Positions 6,526-12,836 of a stretch of 12,836 nucleotides of DNA are shown here, one piece after another (positions within the stretch are counted from its first letter, which is position 1; each line of letters opens with the position of its first letter). The position numbers and the translations under genes are program-made. Location of the stretch: the NCBI GenBank assembly GCA_047971685.1, contig JBKDZW010000060.1, positions 1-12,836 of the forward strand, written 5' to 3'. Origin of the DNA: JAJXWB01 sp047971685. GTDB taxonomy: Bacteria; Pseudomonadota; Alphaproteobacteria; Rhizobiales; Beijerinckiaceae. A model generated the notes under the pieces. That model saw only the letters and a list, made by a program, of their open reading frames with translations, was not told the origin of the DNA and did no database searches.

Positions 6526-8052
6526 TCAGATCCAGTACCGCAGAATGGTCTTGCGGTTGGGGTTCTCGTTGATCGAATTGTCCGTGTAGAAGGAATCGTT
6601 GACGAAATGCGTCGAGGAGATCTCCTCGAACACCGCGCCGCCGGCGCTCTCGAATTCATGGCGCACGCCCGGCGCAATCGTGACGACGTCGCCGGGGTGG
6701 CAGACGCGCTCCTCGCCGTCGAGCTTGAGCGTCAATTCGCCATGCAGGACGTGGAAGGTCTCTTCCTTCAGCTTGTGGAACTGCTCGGGATGCTTCTGGC
6801 CCGGCAGGACGGCGATGAGCTTCTTGCAATAGCCGCGATTGACGACGGTCACCATGGTGATGCCGAATTCGTCGAAGCGCTCGATGCCGAAATGATGCGA
6901 AATCTCGAGTTCGGCCTCGCCTGGCACCACGCCCCTGCTCTCGGACAGGAGCTGCTTCACGCGCTCGACGATGGAGAGAACCTTGCCGCGCACTTCCTTG
7001 CGCTCGGTTGCAGCGCCCATGACGGGCGCGCCGGCGGCTATATCCTGGGCGGCGGTATAATGCGCATATTTTGACCAGTCGTTGGCGCTCACCTGGCCGG
7101 GAACGGTCGGAATGGCGAAGAAGACATCTTCGCTCTCGATGCGCTCTCCGCGCGCAATCGCGCGCTTGAGGAAAGCCCCGCGCCGCAGGTCGCGCAGGGC
7201 GGCGAGTTCGTCTGCGCCGGGCTCGATGCGCTCGCCGGCGACGCCGGCCATTTCATAAGCCGCGCGCGCCGCCTCCAGCCAGGCGCGCGCCTGTGCGGGG
7301 CTTGCCGAATAGGCGTTGAGCGCATAGGCGTCGGTGGGAACCCCTACGTGCTTTTCAAACAATTTTGCGCCTTTGGCGACCGCCATGGCGACCGGCATGG
7401 TCTCGTCCGGATCTTCGTGCGTGGAATAGCCGATGCGCAATTGCGGATAACGGGCCTTCAGCACGTCGATCTGGTTGAGCTGCAAGGCGGCGTTGGGCGT
7501 GGGATATTGCGCCACGCAGGCCATGAGCGCGAAATCCTTGTCGCGATTGGTAAGGAAGGCGACGACATTGTCGATGTCGGCCGCTTCCACGCCGGCGGTC
7601 GAGCCGACGATCGGCAGATTGGCGGTCGCGATCTTTTCGAGCAGGGGCCAGTCGGTGAAGGAGCAACTGGCGATCTTGAGAATATCGAAGCCATCCTCGA
7701 CGATCCGGTCGACGGAAGGTTCGTCGAACGGCGTGCACATGGCCAGAAAACCGTTGGCCTTGATCTCGTCCACGAGGCGACGCGTCTGCGCGCGATCGAG
7801 GCGCGTTTCCGAAAACCGCTTGATGTATTTGATGTCCATCCGGTTCTGGAAATCGGGATGGATGAAAGTGTCGAGTTCGCGGAATTGCAGCTTGAAGGCG
7901 AAGCGGAAGGGGAAATCTTTCGCAACGGCGGCAAATTCCCGGATGACGCGCAGCCCGTGCTCGACATCGCCCATGTGATTGTTGGCGAGTTCGAAAATGA
8001 AGAGCGGGTCGGGCAGAAAGGGTCTTGGCGTTTCAACGGTTTTGTCCAGCAT
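6526..8052 (-). CDS. NeuB-family sugar-acid synthase with SAF-like and C-terminal cupin domains
   Basis: Starting at the ATG at 8052 the protein has 508 residues. AGGAG at 8062-8058 sits 5 nt before this ATG; an in-frame GTG at 8058 would overlap the ribosome binding site. Residues about 15-265 form a NeuB TIM barrel, which condenses PEP with an N-acetylated sugar to give a nonulosonate: ELANNHMGD (21-29), FKLQF (53-57), TPFD (107-110), LKIAS (125-129), STAGV (151-155), GYSTHE (208-213) and EKHV (233-236). A SAF-like region follows (about 286-348), as in other NeuB proteins. Residues about 370-485 are a cupin with H421, H426, E430 and H465 as probable metal ligands, resembling sugar-isomerase cupins. 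Ordinary NeuB proteins are about 340-350 residues, so this is a fusion. Several substrate-site residues deviate from NeuB, so the product may not be sialic acid. It heads the three-gene run. Confidence 0.88.
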   Translation of the reverse strand: MLDKTVETPRPFLPDPLFIFELANNHMGDVEHGLRVIREFAAVAKDFPFRFAFKLQFRELDTFIHPDFQNRMDIKYIKRFSETRLDRAQTRRLVDEIKANGFLAMCTPFDEPSVDRIVEDGFDILKIASCSFTDWPLLEKIATANLPIVGSTAGVEAADIDNVVAFLTNRDKDFALMACVAQYPTPNAALQLNQIDVLKARYPQLRIGYSTHEDPDETMPVAMAVAKGAKLFEKHVGVPTDAYALNAYSASPAQARAWLEAARAAYEMAGVAGERIEPGADELAALRDLRRGAFLKRAIARGERIESEDVFFAIPTVPGQVSANDWSKYAHYTAAQDIAAGAPVMGAATERKEVRGKVLSIVERVKQLLSESRGVVPGEAELEISHHFGIERFDEFGITMVTVVNRGYCKKLIAVLPGQKHPEQFHKLKEETFHVLHGELTLKLDGEERVCHPGDVVTIAPGVRHEFESAGGAVFEEISSTHFVNDSFYTDNSINENPNRKTILRYWI

Positions 8053-8149
8053 GACCACTCCTGCCTTGGCTTGCTGCTATGTCGGCGGTATTTCCTGCGC
8101 CCGCATCTGCCGCCGGATTTCGAGCTGATCGCAATTTCGGGCGACATGG

Positions 8150-8164
8150 TAAATTTTTTCTTAA
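8150..8164. promoter_or_regulatory. CtrA-like element (TAAA-N7-TTAA)
   Basis: TAAA (8150-8153), seven T/C bases, then TTAA (8161-8164) matches the alphaproteobacterial CtrA motif TTAA-N7-TTAA with one mismatch. It lies about 100 bp upstream of the NeuB-like gene and in the AT-richest part of the gap. A chance match in an AT-rich run is quite possible. Confidence 0.25.
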
Positions 8165-8286
8165 AATCCAGCCCGACCAAAAGTACTTGTTAAGGTTCGG
8201 GAATGGTTAATGCTTGTTGATCCGGTCCGTTTCGTATAGCGGCCGGCCGACTCCGGCGATGTTATGTGGACGTTTCGCCTGCCCAT

Positions 8287-8301
8287 CTTGCCGGCGGCAA
8301 G
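8287..8301. repeat. Perfect 6-bp hairpin, CTTGCC-3 nt-GGCAAG
   Basis: The arms are 8287-8292 and 8296-8301 with a 3-nt loop. There is no T-run on either side, so it is not a typical intrinsic terminator. It may be an operator or chance in GC-rich DNA. Confidence 0.35.
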
Positions 8302-8355
8302 GCGAGACGGCGCGCAAACAGGATTTGCAACCCGAACGAAGCCGCAGCGGCTGAA

Positions 8356-8460
8356 GCAATTCCTTATACGTCGCCTGACAGCGAAATTTCTTGCGTATCG
8401 CCTACGGTAAAAATTCTTACACATCGCCCTGTCGCGAAAATTCTTGCGCTCAAGCCTCCG
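8356..8460. repeat. Degenerate tandem repeat, about 26-27 bp x 4, upstream of tamA
   Basis: Four consecutive units share the pattern gcgaaaATTCTTgcgtaTCGCCt. They lie at about 8356-8380 (ATTCCTTATACGTCGCCT core), 8381-8406 (ATTTCTTGCGTATCGCCT), 8407-8433 (ATTCTTACACATCGCCCT) and 8434-8460 (ATTCTTGCGCTCAAGCCT). A fifth partial unit, ATTCTTGCGCTAGGG, begins near 8478 and runs to the tamA ribosome binding site. Periods are 25-27 bp, then about 38. The array ends 38 bp before the tamA ATG and could be a repeated operator or decayed tandem duplications. Confidence 0.65.
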
Positions 8461-8498
8461 TTCGTTCCTTTTTAGTCATTCTTGCGCTAGGGTTAGCT

Positions 8499-10517
8499 AT
8501 GAAATCGCCGGGGCGACTGGGGCCGGCGATCAGTCGCTTTGGTTATGGATTTTTGCTGTTGAGCCGTCGGCTCGTGCCCAGATTTGTCGGATTTTGCGGT
8601 GTCCTGGCCGTTTGCGGGACGCCCGTTGGCGCACGCGCCTTCGACTTTTTCGGCCTGTTCGGCGGTCCCGAGACGGCCGAACCCAGCGCGCAGACCCTCG
8701 CTTACGACGTCAAGTTTTCAGGTTTCGACGATTCCCGGATCGAACGCGATCTCAAGGACGTGTCCAACGCCTGGCGTCTGCGGCGCGATCCGCCCTCCTC
8801 GGGCGTGGGTCTGGCGCGCCGCGTGGAGGCCGATATTCCTAAAATCGCCGAGGCGCTCTGGGCAAACGGCTATTACGACGCATCGGTGCGCGCGGTTCTC
8901 GCCGATGTGACGATTGCGCCCGACGGCGCGGGTTCGGCGCAGGCGGCGGCGGCGGCCGAGGGCTATCGCAACCGGGCGCTCGCGTCCGTGCGTTACGAGG
9001 TGACGCTCGGCCCGCTGTTCCATCTGCGTCATGTCGTCGTCTACGACGCGCAGACGCGCGCGCCTATCGACCCCTCGCTGTTTCCGCAAGGCGCGCTCTC
9101 GCCCGCGCCCGACGCGCCCGCGCGCGTCGCCTCTCTCGCCACGCTCCAGATCGAATGGATCGACGACCTGCGCGCCAAATCCTTTCCGCTGGCGAAGATC
9201 GTCGACACCAAGCCGGTGATCTTCCACAACGAGAATGTCGTCGATGTCGCGGTCACCATCGACCCCGGCCCGCGCGCGGGCATCGGCAAGGTGTCGACCT
9301 CCGGTTCGCCCGGCGTCGATCCGGCCGTCATTCGCTCGTTCATCTATCTGGAGGAGGGCGAACCCTACAATCCGAAGCGGCTCGCCGACACGCGCAAGTC
9401 GATTGCGAGCATCGAGGCGATCGGCGGCGTGAAGATCGAGGAGGCGACGCATCTCGACGCCAACGGCAATCTTCCGCTGATGATCGAGACGAGCGAGCGC
9501 AAGCGTCATGCAATCGGCGCTTCCGCCATGTTCTCCAACGTCGATGGCCCCTCGGCGCGCATCTCCTGGGTCGACCGCAACCTGTTCGGCGGCGCCGAGC
9601 GCCTGCGTCTCGACGCGCAGGCGGGTCTTGCGCCTTTCGGCGGCGGGGCGAGCTTCCGGAGCCTGTCGGCGTTGCGCTGGTCGGACATGGTCGGGCGCGT
9701 CGGCGCAAGCTTCATCAAGCCGGCGCTGTGGGGCACGCGCAACGATCTTCTGGTCGATGTCGCGGGCATCCGCGAGAAGACCGATTATTACGATGCGACC
9801 TACGGCACGGGCGCCATCGCCGTGCGCCACAGGTTTTCGGAAAACTTTTTTGCCCAGGCCGGCGTGATGGCGGAAGGCGGACGCACGACGGATGTCTGGG
9901 GCCATCACACCTACACGCTGCTCGGCTTTCCGCTTTCGGTCTCCTACGATTCGACCGACAATACGCTCGCGCCGACCCGCGGCATTCGCGCAACCGCACG
10001 CATGACGCCCTATGTGAAGGCCCTGCCGCATGGCGTCGGCATGCTGGAAACGAAGGGCCAGATTTCCGGCTATTACGCAATCGACGAGGACGCCAGATAT
10101 ATTTTGGCCGGGCGGCTGGCGGCGGGCTCCATCATCGGCCCGGACATCCAGACCATACCCGCCAGCCACCGGCTGTTTGCCGGCGGCGGCGGCTCGGTGC
10201 GCGGCTATCGCTATCGTTCGCTCTCCCCCTACAACGGGCTTGGCTTTCCGACCGGCGGGCGCAGCTTGCTGGAGGCTTCCGCCGAGGCGCGGATCAAGAT
10301 CACGGATACGATTGGAATCGTCCCCTTCATCGATGCGGGCGGCGCGTTCTCCTCGCCCTATCCCGATTTCCGCTCGCGCATCCGCATGGGCGCGGGTCTG
10401 GGCCTTCGTTACTACACGCCGATCGGCCCCATTCGTCTCGACGTGGCGACCCCACTCAATCCGCGTCCAGGCGACAGCAGGGTGGCGGTTTATGTCGGCA
10501 TCGGAGAATCTTTCTGA
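8499..10517 (+). CDS. tamA: TamA, Omp85/BamA-family outer membrane barrel protein
   Basis: This is the outer-membrane half of the translocation and assembly module, which helps insert autotransporters and other barrel proteins and links to TamB. The 672-residue precursor starts at the ATG at 8499, with an AGGG ribosome binding site 6 nt upstream. It has a long basic n-region and a hydrophobic core near 28-42, with likely signal cleavage after ARA (45-47). POTRA domains cover about 65-335. A 16-strand barrel follows from about 336, with YDSTDNTLAPTRG (483-495), the lid-loop motif FAGGGGSVRGY (560-570), and the barrel end TPIGPIRLDVATPLN (640-654) finishing in a terminal Phe, the outer-membrane signal. 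A TTG at 8391 would add 36 residues, but they read across the tandem repeat and precede the signal peptide, so I reject it. The stop overlaps the tamB ATG. Confidence 0.93.
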   Translation: MKSPGRLGPAISRFGYGFLLLSRRLVPRFVGFCGVLAVCGTPVGARAFDFFGLFGGPETAEPSAQTLAYDVKFSGFDDSRIERDLKDVSNAWRLRRDPPSSGVGLARRVEADIPKIAEALWANGYYDASVRAVLADVTIAPDGAGSAQAAAAAEGYRNRALASVRYEVTLGPLFHLRHVVVYDAQTRAPIDPSLFPQGALSPAPDAPARVASLATLQIEWIDDLRAKSFPLAKIVDTKPVIFHNENVVDVAVTIDPGPRAGIGKVSTSGSPGVDPAVIRSFIYLEEGEPYNPKRLADTRKSIASIEAIGGVKIEEATHLDANGNLPLMIETSERKRHAIGASAMFSNVDGPSARISWVDRNLFGGAERLRLDAQAGLAPFGGGASFRSLSALRWSDMVGRVGASFIKPALWGTRNDLLVDVAGIREKTDYYDATYGTGAIAVRHRFSENFFAQAGVMAEGGRTTDVWGHHTYTLLGFPLSVSYDSTDNTLAPTRGIRATARMTPYVKALPHGVGMLETKGQISGYYAIDEDARYILAGRLAAGSIIGPDIQTIPASHRLFAGGGGSVRGYRYRSLSPYNGLGFPTGGRSLLEASAEARIKITDTIGIVPFIDAGGAFSSPYPDFRSRIRMGAGLGLRYYTPIGPIRLDVATPLNPRPGDSRVAVYVGIGESF

Positions 10518-12836
10518 TGGCCGGGCGCGCAATCAAAATCCTTGGCGGCGGCGTCGCGGCGCTGGCGCTGCTTGCAGGCGCTAGCGTCGTCTATCTCAAC
10601 AGCGGCGCAGGCGGCGCAACGATTGCGCGCATGATCGAGGCCGCCGCCTCCGGCGACGGTCGCGTCGTGAAAATCGGTTCGATCGAGAACCTCCTGTCGT
10701 CGGCCCCGCGCCTGCGCGAGATCACGCTTGCAGACAGCAAGGGCGCATGGCTTGCCATCGACCAGGTCAACGTAAGCTGGTCGCCTTCCGCGCTGTTCGC
10801 CATGAAGGTGGACATCGACCGCATCGACATCGGCCAGGCGCGCATGTCGCGCGAGCCGGAGCCGGGCAAAAGCGCGGAAAAATCGGGTTCGGGCTGGCCG
10901 GACCTGCCGGTGCGCGTGCGTCTGGGCGAATTGAGGATCGCGCATCTGCTGCCGCCCGAAAGCTGGACCGACGGGAAGGCCGATTTCGAGATCAAGGCTT
11001 CCGGCGACATCGGCGCTGCGAGCGACAAGGCGGCGATGTCGCTTGCCGTGCAGCGGCTGGACGGGCCGGGCGCGCTGTCGGCTACGGGGTCGTTCGTTCC
11101 CAAATCCGGCGCGGTGAGTTTCAGGCTGAACGCATCCGAGACCGGCGGCGGCCTTATCGCGCGCCTTGCGCGCATACCCGGCCTGCCGCCGGTTGCAATC
11201 GATGCCAGGGCCGAAGGCGTGCTCGACAATCTGACCGCTGCGCTCGATGCGCGCGCGGGCGACGTCTCGGCCAAGGGCGGCGCCAGGATTTTGCGCGAGG
11301 GCGCAGGCCGCCGCATCGATCTCGATCTCGACGCGCAGATTGCGGCGCTTCTGCCGCCGACCGCAGCCGCGCTTTTCGACGGCCGGACGAAAATTTCGGG
11401 CCGCGCGCTTGCCGGCGACGATGGCGGCGTGAAGCTCGACAGCTTCTCGCTGGCCGCACGCGCCTTCGATCTCAAGGGAACGGGCGCGCTCGGCGCAGAC
11501 GGCGCGCTCGACGCCGAACTTTCCTTGCGCGGCGCCCCGTTGCGCCCCGAAGACGCTTTTCGCGCGAAAACGCTGACGGCGGATGCGCGCATCGGCGGCT
11601 CGCTTGCCCGCCCCAACGCCGATCTGACCGCGCAGATCGAAGACGCCGAAGGTCCGTTCGGCGCCATCGGCCGTGTCGATCTCACGGCCAGGGCGAGCAC
11701 GGACCGCGACCGCTCCGATCCTGCGGCGCGGATAGATTTGCAGATGGACGGCGCAGCCTCGGGACTGGCGCTGACCGACGCCGCGCTCTCCCAGGCGCTC
11801 GGCGACAATGCGCGCCTCTCGTTCCGGGGCCGCGCCAATGGCGCCGGCGAGGTCGATGTGGGCGCGGCCCATCTTGCGCTCGAAAGTCTCGAGGCGGATT
11901 TCAACGGCAAGGCCGGGCCGGAAACGCTTGCCGGCCGGCTGAAGCTGACCGCGCCCGATCTCGGCCGCTTTGCGCGGCTTGCCGGCCGCAATCTGCGCGG
12001 CGCGCTCAACCTCACGGCCGATCTTACCGGCAGGCCCGCGCAGCAGCGCGTGGCGGCCGTCATCGACGGCGCGGTCGTATCGCCGGCAATCGGCGTCGCC
12101 GCCATCGACGGACTGGCCGGCGCCAGGCTTTCCATTGCGGGCAAGGTTGCAACCGCGCCGGACGGCGGCGTCGCCTTCGACCGCGTGATCCTCAAGGGCG
12201 AGCATGTGACGGCGACCCTCGACGGTCAGGCGACGCGCGAAAAGGTCGATGTCGCCGCAAGGATCGTTGCGCCGGACCTGCGCCACGCCGATGCGCGCAT
12301 ATCCGGCCGCGCCGAAATCGACGCGCATGCGAAAGGCGCCTACGACAAGCTCGACGCCGGCGTCGACGCGCGGCTGAGCGAGGCCAGGGCGCAGGGGCGC
12401 GCGATCCCGAAACTCGACCTGAAGGCGCAGGCGAGGGACGTGACCGGCGCCATGCAGGCGACGGCGACGCTCGACGGCGTGATCGACGGCAAGGCGGCGC
12501 GCGGGACTATAGCGGCGCGGCGCGACGGCGCGCGCTGGAGTGTCGAGCCCCTCGACAACGGCCGGGTGCGCGTCCGCGCCGCGGAACTTTCCGTCATGCT
12601 CGACAGTTACCGCGAGATTCCGGTCGCGTCCGCAGGACAGTTGCCTACCGGCTTTGAGCCGGCGGAGCAGTACAACTCCCGTTTCCACCCGCGCGGTCTG
12701 CAACTCGCCATTCTCGGTGCTTCCGATGCGATCCAGTCGCTGGGAATCGATTGGGATCTGGTTGCGGCCAAGGCGGGTCCGGACAGAATTTCTGTGTACG
12801 CCAGTTCCGCCATGAGCCAGCTGGACCCGAACGGCA
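10517..12836 (+). CDS. tamB: TamB-like periplasmic translocation/assembly protein, chimeric 3' end
   Basis: The ATG at 10517 overlaps the tamA stop (TGATG), the usual tamA-tamB arrangement, so translation is probably coupled. The frame stays open to the window edge (773 codons). Residues 6-26 are an uncleaved inner-membrane anchor (IKILGGGVAALALLAGASVV). IGSIENLLSSAPRLREITLAD (53-73, interrupted here only by my reading) marks the conserved N-terminal region. Residues about 75-680 are repetitive, Ala/Gly/Asp-rich beta-strand sequence of the kind that forms TamB's long lipid-channelling groove between the two membranes. Alphaproteobacterial TamB proteins usually exceed 1200 residues and end in the conserved DUF490/TamB domain that docks on TamA. 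That domain is absent, because from about residue 680-696 the sequence becomes a different protein (see the FabY-like segment). I read no frameshift between 10517 and the switch. Confidence 0.85.
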   Translation, partial: MAGRAIKILGGGVAALALLAGASVVYLNSGAGGATIARMIEAAASGDGRVVKIGSIENLLSSAPRLREITLADSKGAWLAIDQVNVSWSPSALFAMKVDIDRIDIGQARMSREPEPGKSAEKSGSGWPDLPVRVRLGELRIAHLLPPESWTDGKADFEIKASGDIGAASDKAAMSLAVQRLDGPGALSATGSFVPKSGAVSFRLNASETGGGLIARLARIPGLPPVAIDARAEGVLDNLTAALDARAGDVSAKGGARILREGAGRRIDLDLDAQIAALLPPTAAALFDGRTKISGRALAGDDGGVKLDSFSLAARAFDLKGTGALGADGALDAELSLRGAPLRPEDAFRAKTLTADARIGGSLARPNADLTAQIEDAEGPFGAIGRVDLTARASTDRDRSDPAARIDLQMDGAASGLALTDAALSQALGDNARLSFRGRANGAGEVDVGAAHLALESLEADFNGKAGPETLAGRLKLTAPDLGRFARLAGRNLRGALNLTADLTGRPAQQRVAAVIDGAVVSPAIGVAAIDGLAGARLSIAGKVATAPDGGVAFDRVILKGEHVTATLDGQATREKVDVAARIVAPDLRHADARISGRAEIDAHAKGAYDKLDAGVDARLSEARAQGRAIPKLDLKAQARDVTGAMQATATLDGVIDGKAARGTIAARRDGARWSVEPLDNGRVRVRAAELSVMLDSYREIPVASAGQLPTGFEPAEQYNSRFHPRGLQLAILGASDAIQSLGIDWDLVAAKAGPDRISVYASSAMSQLDPNG
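12556..12836 (+). CDS. fabY: Internal fragment of a FabY-like beta-ketoacyl-ACP synthase, in frame with tamB
   Basis: From codon 696 (12602) the frame reads DSYREIPVASAGQLPTGFEP, then YNSRFHPRGLQ, GASDAIQSLGIDWD and ISVYASSAMSQLDPNG. These match the segment N-terminal to the thiolase-fold core of FabY-type ketoacyl synthases (Pseudomonas PA5174 family), as I remember it. There SAGQLPTGFEP, YNSRFHPRGLQ and GIDW are strongly conserved. Upstream residues from about 681 (NGRVRVRAAEL) could also belong to it, so the junction lies at about 12555-12605. FabY proteins are about 630 residues. The N-terminal part before this piece is missing and the active-site Cys would lie beyond the window. Codons change at the switch: cct, aga, tct, gga and ttg appear close together after a long stretch of almost pure G/C third positions. 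No start codon or ribosome binding site is seen at the switch. Confidence 0.7.

Larger units (their letters stand above)
8053..8498. other. Divergent intergenic region between the glycan cluster and tamA
   Basis: This 446-bp stretch separates two divergent genes and must hold promoters for both. I see no convincing gene in it: a minus-strand frame at 8161-8424 (87 codons) has no ribosome binding site and no recognisable composition. Contents I can support are an AT-rich block (8150-8166), a small hairpin (8287-8301) and a tandem repeat array (8356-8460). No strong sigma-70 hexamer pair stands out on either strand. Confidence 0.6.

Noticed and set aside
5716..7074. 452-codon plus-strand open frame
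   Set aside because: It spans two well-supported minus-strand genes (ThDP enzyme and NeuB-like) and shows no family motif.
8161..8424. 87-codon minus-strand frame in the intergenic region
   Set aside because: It has no ribosome binding site, overlaps the tandem repeat and AT-rich element, and has a random-looking Arg/Ser-rich sequence.
8356..8460. CRISPR array
   Set aside because: The units are contiguous and degenerate, with no unique spacers and no cas genes nearby.
8391..8498. TTG-initiated extension of tamA
   Set aside because: It would bury the signal peptide behind 36 extra residues encoded by the tandem repeat. The ATG at 8499 has a better placed ribosome binding site.
8718..10532. 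604-codon minus-strand open frame opposite tamA
   Set aside because: Its composition is typical antisense shadow sequence, while the plus-strand frame has the full Omp85 motif set and signal peptide.
10490..12703. 737-codon minus-strand open frame opposite tamB
   Set aside because: It mirrors the GC-rich tamB frame, is rich in Arg/Ala/Gly without domain motifs, and has no ribosome binding site. tamB has a membrane anchor and coupling to tamA.

Overview
The window looks like chromosomal DNA of a high-GC alphaproteobacterium. The codon usage is GC-rich, and a tamA-tamB pair of alphaproteobacterial style sits beside a surface-glycan gene cluster. A hyphomicrobial (Rhizobiales-like) host is my guess from protein flavour only. 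No rRNA, tRNA, CRISPR array, transposase or phage gene is visible.

Region 1 (about 1-8052) is a sugar and glycan biosynthesis cluster, mostly on the minus strand. Read in its own direction it begins with three closely packed genes. These are a NeuB-family synthase with a C-terminal cupin (6526-8052), a ThDP enzyme of the acetolactate-synthase fold (4600-6510), and a nucleotide-sugar epimerase/reductase fused to a small HAD phosphatase-like domain (3197-4603). A cysteine-motif SAM methyltransferase (2333-3193) lies on the opposite strand, converging on the epimerase-HAD gene. A second minus-strand run follows: a GT2 membrane-anchored glycosyltransferase (1279-2211), an FkbM-type methyltransferase with an N-terminal Rossmann-like module (94-1230), and the first codons of a probable membrane protein (1-77). 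Together they suggest synthesis of an unusual acidic or branched sugar, with carbon added from PEP and possibly from pyruvate, followed by methylation and transfer to a lipid or surface glycan. The exact product cannot be read from the sequence.

Region 2 (8053-8498) is a 446-bp divergent intergenic region. It carries a degenerate tandem repeat of about 26-27 bp just upstream of tamA, a CtrA-like AT-rich element and a small hairpin.

Region 3 (8499-12836) holds tamA (outer-membrane Omp85-type barrel with POTRA domains) overlapping tamB (inner-membrane-anchored periplasmic bridge). Together they form the translocation and assembly module. The tamB frame does not continue as TamB to the window edge. 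From roughly 12555-12605 onward it reads, in frame, as an internal piece of a FabY-like beta-ketoacyl-ACP synthase, with a visible change in codon choice. This is either a chimeric contig junction or a recombination/fusion event, and it is the strongest anomaly in the window.
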